A stretch of DNA of 42,089 bases, taken from positions 1 through 42,089 of the IMG/VR virus record IMGVR_UViG_3300046492_000170. One strand, written 5' to 3'. Numbering within the stretch: position 1 is the first letter of the stretch; each line of letters starts with the position of its first letter. This DNA comes from a virus. Made by a program: the position numbers and the translations under genes. The notes under the pieces were generated by a model that ran no database searches, was not told where the DNA came from, and saw nothing but the letters and a program-made list of their open reading frames with translations. Positions 39,067-42,089 of the stretch are shown one piece after another.

Positions 39067-39288
39067 ATGGCTTTTACATCAGCTTCTACCGACGCAACCA
39101 TTGAGTTAGTATTTGACTCAACTGGTTCTCAACTAATCAGTCCGTCTTCTCTAGCTCATACATACGGCTACGACGGCTCAAACAATCTTATCACAGACAC
39201 CATTACAGACGGTGTCAACACTTGGGTCAAGACCTATACTTATACCGGCAGTAACTTGACTGGCGAAAGCGCTTGGGTGAAGCAATGA
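39067..39288 (+). CDS. Small protein, 73 residues
   Basis: Thr/Ser/Tyr-rich beta protein: T-Y-G-Y-D-G-S-N-N-L-I-T and W-V-K-T-Y-T-Y-T-G-S-N-L, the texture of RHS/YD-type or fibre repeats. Not recognised as a family. Its stop overlaps the ATG of the SGNH protein, so the two are coupled, suggesting a cofactor or assembly aid for that tail protein. Confidence 0.6.
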   Translation: MAFTSASTDATIELVFDSTGSQLISPSSLAHTYGYDGSNNLITDTITDGVNTWVKTYTYTGSNLTGESAWVKQ

Positions 39289-40568
39289 GTCTAGGTCTAG
39301 GCGAATTTAAAAAGCTTCTTAAGCTTGCTGGAGTTGGTAGTTCTTCAGGTGGTGGCTCTACTACACCTCCGGGGCAAACAGTTCGTAACATTGCAACTCG
39401 TTGCCGTCAGAACTATCAAACCGTAGCTTCTGTTCAAGCTATGAAGTCAAAATCACAGCATACTAATATGGGCGACCATATTCTTGCAGCCGATGGCGTT
39501 CAAATCGTAGTTGGTAACTGGTACGCTAATAACACTGGTGAGTTTTCTGGCCCGGCTACATCAACTGAGATGATCTCTATTGAGTACCCTCAAGGCGTAT
39601 ACAAACTAGCAACATTTGGCGGAAATCAATCAACAACATGTGCTGCTGGATCTAATGTAACAACCGACGCTATTAAACTAGCTATTCCAAAGGGTGCTAC
39701 ATTCTGGGTTCACCGTTGGCAGACATTTCCATCAGCAGTGAGTATTCCTGTTTCAGCAAACGCTGTTACTATTTCTACCTTTGATGTTGCAACTCAATAC
39801 AGCGCTGCGCAATTAGCTGCACTTACTGTTGATCCTCGTTCATTCCTAACTGGTATGACTGCAAGTGGTGGCACAGCGGGCGGTGCATGGACTATGTATC
39901 CTCTGGCCGTCCTTGGTAAGTCTTCAGTGCCTAGCGTAATCGGATATGGGGATAGCCGTATGTCTGGTCGTTCAGATGCTCAAAGTACTCTGACTACAGC
40001 TGCAGACTTTGGCTATTTCGGTATGGGGGAAGTGTTCCGCTCTATTGGCCACTTATTGCCGTATACTAACTGTGGCTGTGAAACAGATACGATTCAACAG
40101 TTCAATGCATTTCCTACATTCCGTAGTAATTTGGCTCAATACCACACCCACGTTCATTTCGAATATGGTGTTAACGATCTTACAGCAGGCCGTACAGCCG
40201 CAGTTATTCAAGCAGCGCTTCAGGCTGGGTACGCATTGTTTCCGACTAAGAAGATTTCTCAGTCAACGATTCCTCCTGTAACTGCCAGTACAGATACTTG
40301 GCTTACCCTAGCTAACCAGACTACAGCAGGTACTAATCCACAACGTGTTATTCTAAATAACTGGATTCGTACTAAACCAAGTCCACTCTGGGCTTACTTT
40401 GAAGTAGCAGATGCTGTAGAATCAGCTCGTGATAGTGGGTTGTGGAAAGCCCCTACTGGATCAACAGGTATCTATAGCCCTGTTACTGGCGACGGTACAC
40501 ACGAAACTCCATACGGATATAGCCTTATTCAGCTTTCGAACGCCATCGATCCAACACTCTTCGTCTAA
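39285..40568 (+). CDS. Tail protein with SGNH/GDSL hydrolase domain
   Basis: 427 residues from the ATG at 39285, which overlaps the preceding stop (ATGA); a TTG start at 39273 is less likely. The N-terminal 200 residues have Gly/Ser linker and beta-rich content. From about residue 217 the SGNH motifs appear in order: I-G-Y-G-D-S-R (Ser224), H-F-E-Y-G-V-N-D (Asn297), and D-G-T-H (Asp403, His406). This is a complete catalytic set for esterases that remove acetyl groups from polysaccharides. In a tail it would modify host capsule or O-antigen for binding. No signal peptide. Confidence 0.8.
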   Translation: MSLGLGEFKKLLKLAGVGSSSGGGSTTPPGQTVRNIATRCRQNYQTVASVQAMKSKSQHTNMGDHILAADGVQIVVGNWYANNTGEFSGPATSTEMISIEYPQGVYKLATFGGNQSTTCAAGSNVTTDAIKLAIPKGATFWVHRWQTFPSAVSIPVSANAVTISTFDVATQYSAAQLAALTVDPRSFLTGMTASGGTAGGAWTMYPLAVLGKSSVPSVIGYGDSRMSGRSDAQSTLTTAADFGYFGMGEVFRSIGHLLPYTNCGCETDTIQQFNAFPTFRSNLAQYHTHVHFEYGVNDLTAGRTAAVIQAALQAGYALFPTKKISQSTIPPVTASTDTWLTLANQTTAGTNPQRVILNNWIRTKPSPLWAYFEVADAVESARDSGLWKAPTGSTGIYSPVTGDGTHETPYGYSLIQLSNAIDPTLFV

Positions 40569-40577
40569 AGGACAAAC

Positions 40578-41081
40578 ATGTTTCTCATTCTGTACCCGTT
40601 CTACGCAATTGCATCGCTTCTGTTTGTAGTTGTTACGATGATCTTTGCACCGCTTATCGCTAAGTTCGTAGATGCTGAAGGCAATCTTCCTAAATGGCTC
40701 TCATGGTTTCAAACCTTTGATGCAACGTTATTTGAAGGTCGTCAGCCTCAGTATGGATTTACGGGTACTGATGAGGAAGTAGCTACGAAATGGCTACGTC
40801 GTAATCCTGGCTACACGTTTGATTACGAGCCTCTTGGCGTAGCCTGGGATAAGACTCAGTGGACTGCAACGTTTGTAAAGACTCAAGACGGGACTACGCG
40901 TTTTTTCGCTAAAGGCCCTAACGGTCAATTCAACTATGAATACGGCGGTAAGCATCTTCAAGTTAAGCTAGGCTGGAAAGCGTTTAATCTGTACAATGCT
41001 GATACTGGCACTTACAGAGATGGCAATTGGGGCCCTCTACCTAGAATCCCAGTTTGCTTCACGATCAAGCCAGTGCTGTAA
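40578..41081 (+). CDS. Membrane-anchored phage protein (DUF7338-like)
   Basis: 167 residues. One or two hydrophobic segments at about 5-30 (L-Y-P-F-Y-A-I-A-S-L-L-F), then L-P-K-W-L-S-W-F-Q-T-F-D and W-L-R-R-N-P-G-Y-T-F-D-Y, which I know as the conserved core of a family of unknown function in phages near lysis and fibre genes. The C-terminal half is beta-rich with several Trp and Gly. Function unknown. AAAGGACAAAC precedes the ATG. Confidence 0.6.
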   Translation: MFLILYPFYAIASLLFVVVTMIFAPLIAKFVDAEGNLPKWLSWFQTFDATLFEGRQPQYGFTGTDEEVATKWLRRNPGYTFDYEPLGVAWDKTQWTATFVKTQDGTTRFFAKGPNGQFNYEYGGKHLQVKLGWKAFNLYNADTGTYRDGNWGPLPRIPVCFTIKPVL

Positions 41082-41085
41082 AATA
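41079..41085 (+). promoter_or_regulatory. TAAAATA motif in gap
   Basis: TAAAATA beginning with the previous stop codon and 22 bases before the next ATG. Weak member of the TAAAATA set because the stop codon supplies the first three bases. Confidence 0.15.
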
Positions 41086-41107
41086 AAAACACAACTTTAG
41101 AAGAATT

Positions 41108-41557
41108 ATGAGCTTAGTAACCTTTAACACTGTTAGATTCTACACCCAGGACGATGTGTACCACTACACGGCAGATAATCGTCCCCTCCAAGACTTAGCG
41201 TCTAATGATACTTTGCTCCAAGAGGCTATTGATACTGTAAATGATTCCGTTTCTAACTTGGCTACAGTAGTAGTTTCTCCTGGCGATGTCAATGTCGTAG
41301 TAGTAGAAGCGCCTAACACTTTGGTCTATTACACTACTGCTATAACGGCAACTCGTACGGTCACTATGCCGAACATCACAGATAGCAATGTTTGTACTGT
41401 TAGGGTTACGAGGGCTTCAACGTCTACTGGCTCATTTTCTATCAGTATCAAACAGCCTGGCGGTGCCAACATTAAAAGCCTTTCCTCAGCAGGGACTTGG
41501 GCTGATTTCATGTATACAGGTTCAGCGTGGATTCAAACAGCAGCAGGAAGTCTATAA
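41108..41557 (+). CDS. Tail/virion accessory protein
   Basis: 149 residues. F-Y-T-Q-D-D-V-Y-H-Y-T-A-D-N-R-P-L-Q-D-L is a well-known motif in phage virion proteins near tail-fibre genes. The C-terminal two thirds form a beta-rich domain (V-T-M-P-N-I-T-D then I-S-I-K-Q-P-G-G-A). Function is probably attachment or decoration in the tail. AGAAG lies close to the ATG. It is the last rightward gene before the bidirectional terminator. Confidence 0.65.
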   Translation: MSLVTFNTVRFYTQDDVYHYTADNRPLQDLASNDTLLQEAIDTVNDSVSNLATVVVSPGDVNVVVVEAPNTLVYYTTAITATRTVTMPNITDSNVCTVRVTRASTSTGSFSISIKQPGGANIKSLSSAGTWADFMYTGSAWIQTAAGSL

Positions 41558-41574
41558 CAGCTTTGATAAGCTAA

Positions 41575-41604
41575 AAAAAGCCACGCTAGAAACGTGGCTT
41601 TTTC
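41575..41604. terminator. Bidirectional Rho-independent terminator
   Basis: Stem AAAAAGCCACG (41575-41585) / CGTGGCTTTTT (41593-41603), seven-base loop, T-runs on both sides. Lies between convergent genes ending at 41557 and 41609. Confidence 0.9.
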
Positions 41605-41608
41605 TTTG

Positions 41609-42076
41609 TTACTTACCTGTCTTTTTTCTCATCGCTTTGAACTTCGGCACTAGCTTGTGCCAGATATCTGTCAACTCAGCTACATCATTCATGATGGATA
41701 CGACTGGATGATCTTCAATAGAGATGTTCTTCTTAGGCTCGACCGTGACTCTGACGTCTACCTCTTGAGGCTTACTCTGAGTAATAGGCCCGTCAGGTTC
41801 GAACTTCAATACAGGCTTTGGCTTGTTTTCTTCTGGTACAGGGAATGGCTTGTAAAAGTTCTGATATGTATTCTGGACAAGCTTAGGCGGATCTTCTCTA
41901 ACCGGCTCTGGTTCTGGCTCAATCTCAGGTTCTTCATCACTAATACAATCCATCTCGTATTCGTCTAATGCATCTTCAGCCTGTTCAAGGTTATCTACAT
42001 CAAACGTCAACTGCCCGTCCATATCCGGATGGCATAAAACGATTTGATGAGTGTTATGTTTTGATACATCAGCCAT
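41609..42076 (-). CDS. Hypothetical acidic/proline-rich protein
   Basis: 155 residues, not recognised. N-terminal part (I-V-L-C-H-P-D-M-D-G-Q-L-T-F) followed by a strongly acidic Glu/Pro stretch (E-P-E-I-E-P-E-P-E-P) and a Pro/Lys-rich linker, then a helical, basic C terminus. The composition suggests a flexible linker protein. AGAAG precedes the ATG near the window edge. No promoter can be judged because the upstream region is outside the window. Confidence 0.6.
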   Translation of the reverse strand: MADVSKHNTHQIVLCHPDMDGQLTFDVDNLEQAEDALDEYEMDCISDEEPEIEPEPEPVREDPPKLVQNTYQNFYKPFPVPEENKPKPVLKFEPDGPITQSKPQEVDVRVTVEPKKNISIEDHPVVSIMNDVAELTDIWHKLVPKFKAMRKKTGK

Positions 42077-42089
42077 GACTTCTAATTCG

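Noticed and set aside
41657-41968. Plus-strand open frame opposite the acidic leftward gene
   Set aside because: Arg/Leu/Phe-rich antisense of a Glu/Pro-rich gene, without ribosome-binding site.

Overview
The window is a stretch of a large tailed-phage genome from a Gram-negative host. Evidence for a phage is a large terminase, a tail assembly chaperone with a -1 frameshift signal, a tape-measure-like protein, a long baseplate and tail-fibre block, and a lysis set of a GH19 endolysin, holin-like membrane proteins and an Rz/Rz1 spanin pair. The spanins and the endolysin point to a Gram-negative host. The baseplate J/gp6-like protein, gp25-like protein and PAAR spike tip point to a contractile tail. 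Capsid, portal, sheath and tube genes were not recognised here. I cannot name the phage or host from sequence alone.

Layout. Positions 1-960 hold short leftward cassettes, each with its own extended -10 promoter (TTTGGTATAAG) and usually a terminator; one product has a ribosomal L7/L12 C-terminal-domain-like segment. Positions 991-1560 are a non-coding, mirror-symmetric region full of TGGACA hexamers around an AT-rich centre, between leftward and rightward genes; it looks like an origin or a regulatory hub. Positions 1778-4894 carry five rightward genes (a predicted PD-(D/E)XK nuclease and unrecognised, possibly virion, proteins). A bidirectional terminator separates these from a leftward block at 4954-11406.

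The leftward block is the most notable part. It encodes what looks like a complete ubiquitin-like modification cassette of the PRTRC type: a tandem two-copy ubiquitin-like protein ending each copy in Gly-Thr-Lys-Gly (10260-10682), an E2-like PRTRC protein B relative (8241-8993), a JAB/JAMM peptidase (6913-8226) and an E1/ThiF-like adenylating enzyme (4954-6225), with two unrecognised overlapping genes between Ubl and E2 and three tiny overlapping genes between JAB and E1. The inferred pathway is: JAB cuts the tandem precursor, E1 activates the C-terminal Gly, E2-like protein transfers it to an unknown target. The target and purpose are not visible in the sequence.

From 11525 rightward: terminase, tail chaperone with frameshift, tape measure, baseplate hub and wedge genes, with a sigma-70-family factor (23290-24003) translationally coupled inside the baseplate operon. 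Positions 29594-36711 hold tail appendages and three related tail-fibre genes, interrupted by a permuted NlpC/P60-like protein and two holin-like genes. Positions 36783-38345 hold the endolysin, a small membrane protein and the spanins. Positions 38342-41557 hold a tail adaptor-like protein, the PAAR tip, an SGNH-hydrolase tail protein and accessory genes, ending at a bidirectional terminator and a leftward acidic protein gene.

Most rightward genes abut or overlap (TAATG or ATGA junctions) and many lack a clear Shine-Dalgarno sequence, while the leftward genes have good ones. The leftward genes use extended -10 promoters and the rightward genes do not, which fits an early/late split with the phage sigma factor a candidate for the late programme (inference).
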